This document shows positions 54,386 to 64,000 of a DNA stretch of 64,000 nt, piece after piece; the first letter of the stretch is position 1, and each line of letters opens with the position of its first letter. Both the position numbers and the translations under genes were made by a program. Source of the stretch: Francisellaceae bacterium (GTDB taxonomy: Bacteria; Pseudomonadota; Gammaproteobacteria; Francisellales; Francisellaceae); contig JAOMSY010000003.1 in NCBI GenBank assembly GCA_028355575.1, positions 1 to 64,000 of the forward strand, in the 5' to 3' direction. The notes beneath the pieces were generated by a model that was not told where the DNA came from, did no database searches, and worked only from the letters and a program-made list of their open reading frames with translations.

Positions 54386-56188
54386 TTACATATTCATGCT
54401 GAATCTGTTTTCAGCATATTGGTACAGTTTTCGCCAAAATAGTTTATTTGTAATAATGACTAAGATGCTCATTACGGCAACACCAAGTGCAACGTTTGCA
54501 GTGTGATTACCAGGTAAGTTATATTGTTGGCTTATATATGCACCAATCCCTGTCGCTTGTATTACGGAGTCTTGCCCCCAATTAATATATTCCGATACAA
54601 TGCTCGCGTTCCAAGCACCACCTGCTGCTGTAATTGCACCGGTTACATAAAATGGCATGACGGCTGGGAATAAATATTTAACCCATTTTATACGACCCTT
54701 TAGCTGCATGTTTTTAGCTGCTAGTTTTAATTCATGGGGAATGGCAGATGCCCCTGCAACGACGTTAAAAAGAATATACCATTGAGTGCCTAGTGCCATT
54801 AAAACAGTACACCAGATATTAAAGTCTAGATTGAATGCGATAACAAGTGTCCCGCATACACCGTATAAAAGATTCACTGGGAAAGCAGCGCAAATTTGTA
54901 CGTAAGGCTGAACCCTGGCTGCCATTTTAGGCCTTAGTCCAATCCAAATTCCAATAGGTACCCAGATGACAGATGATATAATAATAAGCGCAAAAACTCG
55001 CATTCCAGTTACAATACCATACCAAAAAACTTTAAGTGTTTCTGTTAGCCCAATTGGGTTGTTTGGTGCGTCATATATCGCTTGATAAGCAAGATATAAA
55101 AATATAAGCAGGCTAAGGGTGAGGCATAAAAACCAAATAAAGCTTTTACGTTTGCTCGGAATAGCGTCAGCACGTTTATGTTTTTTCTGGTTAAAGCTTT
55201 TAGAAATATCTTTTTTTAGTAGGCCGATATTAACGATACGGCTTGCTTGTAATGAACTCCATTTACCGAATGAGCTAATTACCTTAGATTTCTGTAATGT
55301 ACTTAAGAACCAAGAGTTTGATGGGCTCTCCTGTTGCATTTCAGAGACAATAAATTTTTCAGACCAAGCGACAATAGGTCTGAATATAAGCTGATCATAG
55401 ATAACAATAACGATAAGCATTGTGATTATTGCTGCGCCAACCGCCCAAAAGTCTCTACTATTGTTAGCTTGGTCAATAAATGTTCCTATACCAGGTAAAT
55501 TTATGGCAGCTGAAGTGTGTTCTGCGAAATTGACAACAATTGTTTCTGAAGCAACAATCATGAACCAGCTGGCTGACATTGACATCATGGTATTCCATAT
55601 CAGGCCTGGCATAGAGAACGGAACTTCTAGTTTCCAAAACCGTTGCCAACCAGATAGCTGATACATGTCAGAAGCTTCTCTTAATTCTTTAGGTACAGTT
55701 TTGAGTGATTGGTAAAAACTTAAAATCATATTCCAGGCTTGTGCAGTAAACAGTCCAAAAATTACGGCTGCTTGTGCACCCCACAATGAGTGAGGAAATA
55801 ATGCTAAGAAGCCAGTAATGGTAATTGCAAGGAAGCCTAAAATAGGAATAGATTGCATGATATCAATTATCGGGATAATAACACGTTCAGCGCGTTCACT
55901 TTTAGCTGCACATGCCCCAACTATGAAGCTGAAAATGAAGGAAAATAATAGGGCGATGAACATACGGACTGTTGTAGCTGCTGCATAGCTTGGCAGATCC
56001 CACAAGCTCATAGAGATGTTCTCGTAAGGTTTTATAGTGCTTGCATTTGCATAGTCAATGCTACCGCCTAGATTACTACAAGTCCATGTGATGATAAAAA
56101 CCATTGATAGGACAAAAAATAAAGAGAATAGGTCCCACTTGCTTGGCAATAATTTTGCCGCTGGCTGGTTAAAAAGTTCAGATTTCAT
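54386..56188 (-). CDS. Fused double-domain ABC permease, NitT/TauT type
   Basis: A 600-residue permease containing two BPD_transp_1 domains in one chain. The first (about 70-280) has the EAA-like loop KELREASDMYQLSGWQRFWKLEVP. A polar linker (about 290-345) follows, and the second domain (about 350-595) has PHELKLAAKNMQLKGRIKWVKYLFP. About 12 helices in total. The ATPase gene follows 10 bp later. A fused heterodimer-like permease without a substrate-binding protein leaves the substrate open; a nitrate, sulfonate, bicarbonate or similar anion is the family default. Confidence 0.88.
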   Translation of the reverse strand: MKSELFNQPAAKLLPSKWDLFSLFFVLSMVFIITWTCSNLGGSIDYANASTIKPYENISMSLWDLPSYAAATTVRMFIALLFSFIFSFIVGACAAKSERAERVIIPIIDIMQSIPILGFLAITITGFLALFPHSLWGAQAAVIFGLFTAQAWNMILSFYQSLKTVPKELREASDMYQLSGWQRFWKLEVPFSMPGLIWNTMMSMSASWFMIVASETIVVNFAEHTSAAINLPGIGTFIDQANNSRDFWAVGAAIITMLIVIVIYDQLIFRPIVAWSEKFIVSEMQQESPSNSWFLSTLQKSKVISSFGKWSSLQASRIVNIGLLKKDISKSFNQKKHKRADAIPSKRKSFIWFLCLTLSLLIFLYLAYQAIYDAPNNPIGLTETLKVFWYGIVTGMRVFALIIISSVIWVPIGIWIGLRPKMAARVQPYVQICAAFPVNLLYGVCGTLVIAFNLDFNIWCTVLMALGTQWYILFNVVAGASAIPHELKLAAKNMQLKGRIKWVKYLFPAVMPFYVTGAITAAGGAWNASIVSEYINWGQDSVIQATGIGAYISQQYNLPGNHTANVALGVAVMSILVIITNKLFWRKLYQYAENRFSMNM

Positions 56189-56323
56189 AGGATAACCATA
56201 AGGAATTATGAAACAGTGAAATATTAATACATGATAGTGTATCGAGCTATGCTCAAGATTGCCTGTATTGTATAAAAAAAATAGAAAATTGGTAGATCAC
56301 CAGGCAAAATTTTTTTAATTACC

Positions 56324-56329
56324 TATAAT
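56324..56329 (+). promoter_or_regulatory. -10 box of the OmpA-family gene
   Basis: Perfect TATAAT 39 bp before the ATG at 56369, which has an AAAGGAG ribosome site. The -35 (CAGGCA at 17 bp) is weak, but an A/T-rich stretch lies in the spacer. Confidence 0.4.
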
Positions 56330-56368
56330 TTCAATATATTTAGGAATAAAAATCAAAGGAGTACAACA

Positions 56369-57355
56369 ATGAGGAAAATATTTTTGCTTGGTGCGATAGG
56401 GCTTTCACTAGGCACAGCATCGACTATTTATGCAAATGAAAATAATACCGATACCGCTGGGCAGTTTTATATTTCACCAACAATTGGTGCGTTTATAGGT
56501 AATAGTGGTCCTAACACAACAACTGCTCCTGCAATATCACTATCTTTTGGATACAACTTTACTCGCATATTTGCTTTGCAAGCCACTGGTAGTGGTTGGC
56601 AAGGTGGTGCTTCAGGTCGTTTAGATTCAATATGGAATATCCCATTAGACTCTAAAATTATGCCTTACTTGGCTGTTGGTCTAGGCTATTTGAATACTTC
56701 GCAGTCATCTTTAGCTTATGATGTCGGTGGTGGTATTAAATACAATCTTACTCAGAAATTTAATGTAAATGTTAACTACCGATATATACAGGGGATGCGT
56801 GGCGGTATGCCGGGTGGTAACTTAATTGATGTTGGATTTTCTGTAGGCTTTGGCGGTGCGGATTCATCGTCACAGAATCAAGAACAACGTGAAGAAGAAA
56901 TGCATAAAAATTATGTTTTGCCAAAAAATGTAATGGAATGCTCGGATGAAACACCAGAGAGTGTTCGTGAGTCGATTGGTTGTTATACCTTCGCAGATGG
57001 CATCGTCACCATGCATTTAGACTCTAAGTTTGGTTTCAATCAGTCCGCATTGACCTCGAGCAGTAAAAAGGCGATCGATAATTTAGTGAGCTTCATGCAG
57101 CAATATCCTGATACCAAAGTTGTACTCAGAGGCTATGCATCAAGCGAAGGAACAGAGGCGCATAATAAAAAACTTTCTGAAGAAAGAGCAGCTGCGGTGT
57201 CAGATTACCTTGAATCAGAGGGTATCGCAGAAAGCAGAATCAGTACTGTAGGTTATGGAGAAGAAGATCCAATCGCTTCTAATAATACAGCGACTGGTCG
57301 AGAAATTAATCGCCGTGTGGAAACATCAGTAGATATTCCTGCAGCCCAAGAATAA
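56369..57355 (+). CDS. OmpA-family outer-membrane protein
   Basis: A 328-residue protein with a signal peptide (MRKIFLLGAIGLSLGTASTIYA). An eight-strand-like N-terminal barrel (about 30-170, ending VGFSVGFGGA) is followed by a linker with cysteines ECSDE and GCYTF. The OmpA/MotB peptidoglycan-binding domain (about 215-325) has TKVVLRGYASSEGTEAHNKKLSEERAAAVSDYL and TATGREINRRVETSV, including the Asp/Arg-type DAP contacts (N..L..R). It anchors the outer membrane to the wall. Strong ribosome site AAAGGAG. Confidence 0.92.
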   Translation: MRKIFLLGAIGLSLGTASTIYANENNTDTAGQFYISPTIGAFIGNSGPNTTTAPAISLSFGYNFTRIFALQATGSGWQGGASGRLDSIWNIPLDSKIMPYLAVGLGYLNTSQSSLAYDVGGGIKYNLTQKFNVNVNYRYIQGMRGGMPGGNLIDVGFSVGFGGADSSSQNQEQREEEMHKNYVLPKNVMECSDETPESVRESIGCYTFADGIVTMHLDSKFGFNQSALTSSSKKAIDNLVSFMQQYPDTKVVLRGYASSEGTEAHNKKLSEERAAAVSDYLESEGIAESRISTVGYGEEDPIASNNTATGREINRRVETSVDIPAAQE

Positions 57356-57488
57356 AGGCTTAATTAGTCTATTTCTCTATTTGTTTTTCAAACTTAATTT
57401 ATTTTCCGTCTAATTTGTTGGGAATTTTTATATCTTTTTTAGATACTTATTACTAAGTGAGTGGGTATTTGAAAAAGGTGTGAATGGC

Positions 57489-58025
57489 ATGTCAATTATT
57501 TATCATCAAAATGAAATTGCTAATTGGTATGATTTATTACTAAACGCCCAATTACAGACAGATATTTCTCTTGATCAGGAAATTGAAGTCTATTTGGCTT
57601 TCATGATAAAAAAATCCATTCGAGACTTATCAATCGTTGATACTATTATAGCAATAAATTATCTTGAAGCGTTAAAACATACTCACTCCAGAAGAATGGG
57701 CCGACTAAGAACAACCGCAGAGTATGGCCTGCTACTGTCAACGCTCTTTCCTAAAGTTGCTCGTAAAAGAAATATTTCAGACTCTTATTATGCTGACATG
57801 AGTCAAGTTGCATATAGTGATCTAATTGATGTTTGTGTAGGCTATTCACCAGAGCTTGTTGAGTTGTATAAAAAAGTGTTAGATAATTTTAACGACATAT
57901 TATCAGTAATGCTGGCCTTTAGGTCTCTTGGTAATCATGTTAATGATAATAAGATTGTAGATAGTTGCTCTAAGCTTAGTTTTGATGATTGTGCTGATGT
58001 GAATTTAAAAACTTTGCTAAATTAA
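57489..58025 (+). CDS. Conserved hypothetical protein
   Basis: I do not recognise this 178-residue, probably all-helical cytoplasmic protein. It has a region QEIEVYLAFMIKKSIRDLSIVDTIIAINYLEAL, a basic SRRMGRLRTTAEYGLLLSTLFPKVARKR segment and a tail LSFDDCADVNLKTLLN. It has no signal peptide or known motif. ATG 57489 has AAAGG 10 nt upstream; GTG 57480 is an alternative. It stands between the OmpA-family gene and dxs, all on the plus strand. Confidence 0.65.
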   Translation: MSIIYHQNEIANWYDLLLNAQLQTDISLDQEIEVYLAFMIKKSIRDLSIVDTIIAINYLEALKHTHSRRMGRLRTTAEYGLLLSTLFPKVARKRNISDSYYADMSQVAYSDLIDVCVGYSPELVELYKKVLDNFNDILSVMLAFRSLGNHVNDNKIVDSCSKLSFDDCADVNLKTLLN

Positions 58026-58062
58026 TAATTGACATCGAATTGAATAAATATTGTCTGATCGG

Positions 58063-58091
58063 TTGTCAAAATATTTCTCTCATTAGATAAT
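58063..58091 (+). promoter_or_regulatory. Probable sigma70 promoter of dxs
   Basis: TTGTCA (58063-58068), 17-bp spacer, GATAAT (58086-58091): five of six in each box. Transcription would begin near 58098, a 25-nt leader. No clear Shine-Dalgarno precedes the dxs ATG. Confidence 0.6.
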
Positions 58092-58122
58092 GAATACCTT
58101 GTGATATTATTGAATCATTTAT

Positions 58123-60006
58123 ATGAGTATTGATGCTAATCTGTATCCATTGCTAAGCAAAATTGACAGTCCAAAAGATCTGAAAAAACTTGAGAAGCAT
58201 CAATTGGTTGATTTGGCTGTTGAAATTAGAGCTTTCTTAATCAATACCATTAATATTCCAGGTGGGCATTTTGCGAGTAGTTTAGGTGCATTGGAACTGA
58301 CCTTGGCCTTGCATTATGTATATGATACGCCAAATGATAATTTGGTTTGGGATGTAGGTCATCAAGGATATGTTCATAAAATTTTAACAGGGCGTAAAGA
58401 GCAACTGGAATCTATAAAAAAGCCGGGCGGTATTTCAGGGTTTCCAAAGCGGGCGGAAAGCGAATATGATGCTTTTGGTGTTGGCCACTCAAGTACTTCA
58501 ATTAGTGCGGCATTGGGAATGTCCGTTACTTCAAAATTAAAAGGTGAACATAAAAAATCTGTTGCTATCATAGGTGATGGTGCTTTGACAGGGGGCATGG
58601 CGCTAGAGGCCTTAAATCATGCTGGTGGTATTGGTGCAGATATCTTGGTTATCTTAAACGATAATGAAATGTCTATTTCTGAAAATGTTGGCGCATTAAC
58701 CAATTATTTTTCAAAAGTTCTTTCTGGTACATTTTATAGTAAGCTACGCGAAGGCAGTAAAAAAATACTTCAGAAATTACCTGCAGCTTGGGACGTGGCT
58801 AAAGCAATGGAGTCTCAAGCCAAAGGAATGTTGTTGCCAGCGAATTTATTCGAAGCGCTCGGATTTTATTATGTTGGACCAATTGATGGTCACGACACAG
58901 ATGCATTAACCGTTGCGTTATCAAACTTGAAAAAACATAATGGACCTCGGTTGTTGCATGTCATCACTAAAAAAGGAAAAGGTTATAAGAAGGCAGAGCA
59001 AGATCCGATAAAGTTTCATCATGTTTCACCACAATTTCATACTTCAGTTGATAAAGCAGATAAAAAGCTGCCAACTTTTGCAAATATATTTGGACAATGG
59101 ATATGTGATAAAGCAGAGAAAGATCAGCATCTAGTTGCAATTACACCTGCGATGAGAGAGGGATCAGACTTAATTGAATTTTCGAAGAATTACCCAGAGC
59201 GGTATTATGATGTTGCCATTGCTGAGCAGCATGCGGTAACTTTTGCAGCTGGTGTTGCATGTGAAGGTTTTAAACCAGTTGTTGCAATCTATTCAACTTT
59301 TCTACAAAGGGGTTATGATCAGTTCATTCATGATGTTAGTATTCAAAATTTAGATGTCACGTTTGCAATTGACAGGGCAGGCCTTGTAGGTGCTGATGGT
59401 CCAACCCATGCGGGTAGTTTCGATTTGAGCTATTTAAGGTGCATCCCTAATATTGTTATTGCTGCACCAAGTGATGAAAACGAATGCTACCATTTACTGG
59501 AAGCATGTTATGATCATGTTGGACCTTCGGCTGTCAGATACCCCAGAGGCAGTGGCACAGGTATTGAGGTTCAGGCACAACTTGATATTAAAATAGGTAA
59601 AGCTAATTTACTACGCCAAGGAAAAGATTTGGCTATTCTTTGTTTTGGTACGACTTTAGGTTTTGCAATAGAAGTATCTGAAGAATTAAATGCAACGGTT
59701 GTGGATATGCGTTTTATTAAACCATTAGATACCAATTTAATTGATACGCTTGCAAACTCTCATAATTGTCTTATTACAATTGAAGAAAATGCGATTAAAG
59801 GTGGTGCAGGTTCTGGTGTAAATGAATATTTAGTTTCTAAAGATTTATTAAGTAAGGTTAAGGTTAGGAATCTAGGGTTACCTGATTTGTATCAAGACCA
59901 TGGTGTGCCAGCAGATATGTTATCAGAAGTTGGTATTTCATCTGAAGGTATTAAATCAGCATATCAGGAAATGCTTAGTGCAGCTGATAAGGTACCTCAA
60001 CAATAA
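58123..60006 (+). CDS. dxs: 1-deoxy-D-xylulose-5-phosphate synthase
   Basis: First committed step of the non-mevalonate isoprenoid pathway, using thiamine diphosphate to join pyruvate and glyceraldehyde-3-phosphate. The 627-residue enzyme has GGHFASSLGALELTLALHYVYDTP near 46. The ThDP motif is GDGALTGGMALEALNHAGG near 150 to LNDNEMSIS. The transketolase central region is DVAIAEQHAVTFAAGVACEG near 365, and DRAGLVGADGPTHAG lies near 420. Its last 32 bp overlap the convergent permease gene. Confidence 0.96.
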   Translation: MSIDANLYPLLSKIDSPKDLKKLEKHQLVDLAVEIRAFLINTINIPGGHFASSLGALELTLALHYVYDTPNDNLVWDVGHQGYVHKILTGRKEQLESIKKPGGISGFPKRAESEYDAFGVGHSSTSISAALGMSVTSKLKGEHKKSVAIIGDGALTGGMALEALNHAGGIGADILVILNDNEMSISENVGALTNYFSKVLSGTFYSKLREGSKKILQKLPAAWDVAKAMESQAKGMLLPANLFEALGFYYVGPIDGHDTDALTVALSNLKKHNGPRLLHVITKKGKGYKKAEQDPIKFHHVSPQFHTSVDKADKKLPTFANIFGQWICDKAEKDQHLVAITPAMREGSDLIEFSKNYPERYYDVAIAEQHAVTFAAGVACEGFKPVVAIYSTFLQRGYDQFIHDVSIQNLDVTFAIDRAGLVGADGPTHAGSFDLSYLRCIPNIVIAAPSDENECYHLLEACYDHVGPSAVRYPRGSGTGIEVQAQLDIKIGKANLLRQGKDLAILCFGTTLGFAIEVSEELNATVVDMRFIKPLDTNLIDTLANSHNCLITIEENAIKGGAGSGVNEYLVSKDLLSKVKVRNLGLPDLYQDHGVPADMLSEVGISSEGIKSAYQEMLSAADKVPQQ

Positions 60007-61843
60007 TTCGTGTTTGACCTTTATATTCTTGACGACTCATTGTATTAACCGCCATTTTTAATAAAGCTGTCTTTTGGTTATGAAGCGCAAAGTGCCACCA
60101 TTTAGTTGTATTGGCTTTAGGGAGTACAATAATCGCTAAGCCTTTCTCAGGCTCACGCAAGTCTACTTTTCGTATCATTTTAACCACTGGTCTAATAACT
60201 GATTGGTATTGAGAATCAACAATGACTAGTTTTTCTTTAAAGTTTAAACTATCCCATAGCTGTTGAAGTCGTTCAGTTTTGTCATAGCTAATATTGACAG
60301 CAACTGGCGTGACATCACTTGATAAGTTTCTAGCAAACTCTAGGGCTGCAATCGTACCCTTGTGTAATTTAGAAACGGGCAGAATAACTTTAGCATCACA
60401 TTTATGTCTAAGCGCAGTTTCCATTAGACCTTCATCAGCACTAATGGCAAGTTCTTTATCAGAGGCGTCATAGTGTTGTTTTATTTTATATAATGCAAAA
60501 TAAATCAGTGGTGCGGCTACGATAATCAGCCAAGCGCCTTCAAAGAATTTACTTTCAATAATAACGCCAACGGCAACTAAAGTACAACAGCATCCAAATC
60601 CATTAACCACCGCTTTAAACCACCAGAAACGACTGTTTCGTCGTCTTTGATACCAGACTTTAACAAGACCAGCTTGACAGAGTGTAAAGGCAACAAATAC
60701 ACCAAGAGAGTAGAGCGGGATTAGGGCAGAGGTATCTGCATCAAATATAAAGATTAATAACGAAGAAATAATGGCTAAAAAGATGATTCCATTTGTGAAG
60801 GCAAGGCGATCACCGATGCTTTGAAATTGCCTTGGAAGTAATCCATCTTTACTTACCATTGAAAGTAATAATGGAAAGCCAGCAAATGATGTGTTAGCAG
60901 CTACAAGTAATATAAGACAAGTGACGGTTTGAAGAAAATAATACCATAATCCATCACCTAAGATGCTGTGCCCAATTTGTGATAAAGCGCTTTGATCAAG
61001 TAGCGGTTGAATTTCTAACTGGCTTGCTAGATAGGATGTGCCCATAAAGAGTATGATCAAAATAATCATAAGCGCGGTTAATGTTGTGGATGCGTTTTTA
61101 GCTGCAGGTGCTTTGAAAGCTGTCACACCATTCGAAATTGCTTCAATCCCTGTCATAGCAGAACAACCAGATGAAAATGCTCTTAATATCAGGGTTAATG
61201 TCAATACACTGCCAATCGGCTTGATTAAATCTGCCTGCTCAGAATAACTTACAGGCGGCAGTCCAGTGGTAAGGTGTTTATATACGCCGATACCTATCAT
61301 CACAAACATCATTAAAATGAAAGCATAGGTTGGGAAGGTGAAGTATGTTGCTGATTCTTGTGCGCCACGTACATTTAACCACATCATTACAATGACAAAG
61401 AAAATAGAAATGATAACGGCAAATTCTTGAAGCTCAGGAAAAGCAGACGTCATTGCAAGTACGCCTGCCGATACACTCACGGCAACCGTTAAGATGTAGT
61501 CTATCATTAGTGCAACAGCTGCGACGGTACCAATTTTTAAACCAAAATTTTCCTTCGAGACCACATAGGCGCCACCACCACCAGGGTATGCTTTAATTGC
61601 TTGCTTATAAGAAATACCCACAATCACAATAAGAATACAAATAAATATTGAGATATGAATGCTATAGCTTAATGCCGCAGTACCCGCCAATATGAGTACA
61701 GTTAAAATCTCACCTGTCGCATAAGCAACTGATGATAGCGCATCAGAAGAAAATACGGCTAATGCTTTAATTTTTCTAATTTTCTGATGTCCAGCTTCGC
61801 TTGCTGGGATAGGATTACCTATAAGTTTGCGTAATATTTTCAT
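59975..61843 (-). CDS. APC-family permease, KimA-like, with USP-like cytoplasmic domain
   Basis: A 622-residue transporter. The membrane part has 12 helices (about 25-470), with the start KIRKIKALAVFSSDALSSVAYATGEIL and AYPGGGGAYVVSKENFGLKIG typical of the KimA/YdaO potassium-importer branch of the APC superfamily. The C-terminal 150 residues (KVILPVSKLHKGTIAALEFARNLSSDVTPVAVNI) resemble a universal-stress-protein domain, as in KimA, where the soluble domain binds c-di-AMP. This gammaproteobacterium may use another ligand or none. Potassium as substrate is inference; amino acids are the alternative. Confidence 0.82.
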   Translation of the reverse strand: MKILRKLIGNPIPASEAGHQKIRKIKALAVFSSDALSSVAYATGEILTVLILAGTAALSYSIHISIFICILIVIVGISYKQAIKAYPGGGGAYVVSKENFGLKIGTVAAVALMIDYILTVAVSVSAGVLAMTSAFPELQEFAVIISIFFVIVMMWLNVRGAQESATYFTFPTYAFILMMFVMIGIGVYKHLTTGLPPVSYSEQADLIKPIGSVLTLTLILRAFSSGCSAMTGIEAISNGVTAFKAPAAKNASTTLTALMIILIILFMGTSYLASQLEIQPLLDQSALSQIGHSILGDGLWYYFLQTVTCLILLVAANTSFAGFPLLLSMVSKDGLLPRQFQSIGDRLAFTNGIIFLAIISSLLIFIFDADTSALIPLYSLGVFVAFTLCQAGLVKVWYQRRRNSRFWWFKAVVNGFGCCCTLVAVGVIIESKFFEGAWLIIVAAPLIYFALYKIKQHYDASDKELAISADEGLMETALRHKCDAKVILPVSKLHKGTIAALEFARNLSSDVTPVAVNISYDKTERLQQLWDSLNFKEKLVIVDSQYQSVIRPVVKMIRKVDLREPEKGLAIIVLPKANTTKWWHFALHNQKTALLKMAVNTMSRQEYKGQTRIIVEVPYQLH

Positions 61844-61901
61844 GATGGGTATGAATAATATGAAGATTTACAGTTAAATATAGATCGATATTGAGTAAAT
61901 T

Positions 61902-61916
61902 CAAGCGACACGCTTG
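61902..61916 (-). terminator. Possible terminator downstream of fadH
   Basis: Perfect CAAGCG/CGCTTG stem with a 3-nt loop, 14 bp beyond the fadH stop. On the minus strand it is followed by AATTTACTC, so the T-tract is weak. Confidence 0.4.
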
Positions 61917-61929
61917 TAAGAGAAGTGAA

Positions 61930-63975
<2,046 letters not shown>

Positions 63976-64000
63976 TTAAAATATGATTCCAAATAATATT

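Overview
The window is a gene-dense, AT-rich stretch of a Gram-negative gammaproteobacterial chromosome. Outer-membrane and LPS genes (lpxH, hldE, tolC, ompA-like, oprB-like), the rplM-rpsI-sspA-sspB block and sohB/holB/yhbY/rnhA/rdgB all point to Gammaproteobacteria. Several features recall Francisella and its environmental relatives: two SspA/MglA-type stringent starvation proteins, a RipA-family octameric membrane protein, monomeric isocitrate dehydrogenase, an orphan OmpR-type response regulator and a type Ic aspartate aminotransferase. The taxonomic placement is inference. I see no rRNA, tRNA, CRISPR, prophage or insertion sequence.

Layout. 0-5 kb (minus strand): wrbA, then a tightly packed five-gene operon KS-dehydratase-ketoreductase-KS-phosphopantetheinyl transferase. 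This is the core of an aryl-polyene-type fatty acid/polyketide pathway without the rest of such a cluster. 5-5.3 kb: the operon promoter and a candidate small RNA with its own terminator. 5.3-7.2 kb: phaA-phaB, which make (R)-3-hydroxybutyryl-CoA. 7.2-12.2 kb: envelope and RNA genes lpxH, hldE, mpl, rlmB. 12-21.5 kb: small proteins, an SspA/MglA paralogue, ribD, sohB, holB, yhbY, hemB, a CDF metal exporter, yfgM and two HAD phosphatases. 21.6-25.8 kb: fatty acid beta-oxidation pair (FadN-type multifunctional enzyme and thiolase) and a PAP2 phosphatase.

25.9-31.6 kb is the most accessory-looking part: an OprB-type porin, two paralogous exported CX5R phosphatases flanking a lipoprotein phosphodiester glycosidase (NAGPA domain), and an MFS transporter. 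31.7-43.8 kb is housekeeping: murJ, rpiA, an orphan response regulator, rpoZ, infA, trxB, rhodanese, ispF, zapG-like, pilU with a duplicated C-terminal module, rplM, rpsI, sspA, sspB, aroA, a YafS-like protein and rnhA. 43.8-51.8 kb: an Asn/Gly/Lys-rich secreted protein, a chromosomal KfrA-like DNA-binding protein, monomeric idh, sdhE, rdgB, tolC, a divergent PCMT, a ComFB-like protein and a RipA-family protein behind a 22-bp perfect palindrome. 51.8-64 kb: aspartate aminotransferase, a NitT/TauT-type ABC importer with a fused double permease, an OmpA-family protein, an unknown protein, dxs, a KimA-like APC permease and fadH.

Functionally, fatty-acid degradation is split between the 21.6-25.2 kb pair and fadH at the right edge. 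PHB-precursor, isoprenoid (dxs, ispF), riboflavin, haem and aromatic amino-acid genes are single members of pathways completed elsewhere. Convergent gene pairs often overlap by 4-35 bp, and strong intrinsic terminators are nearly absent. The clearest one belongs to the candidate small RNA at 5.07-5.14 kb.
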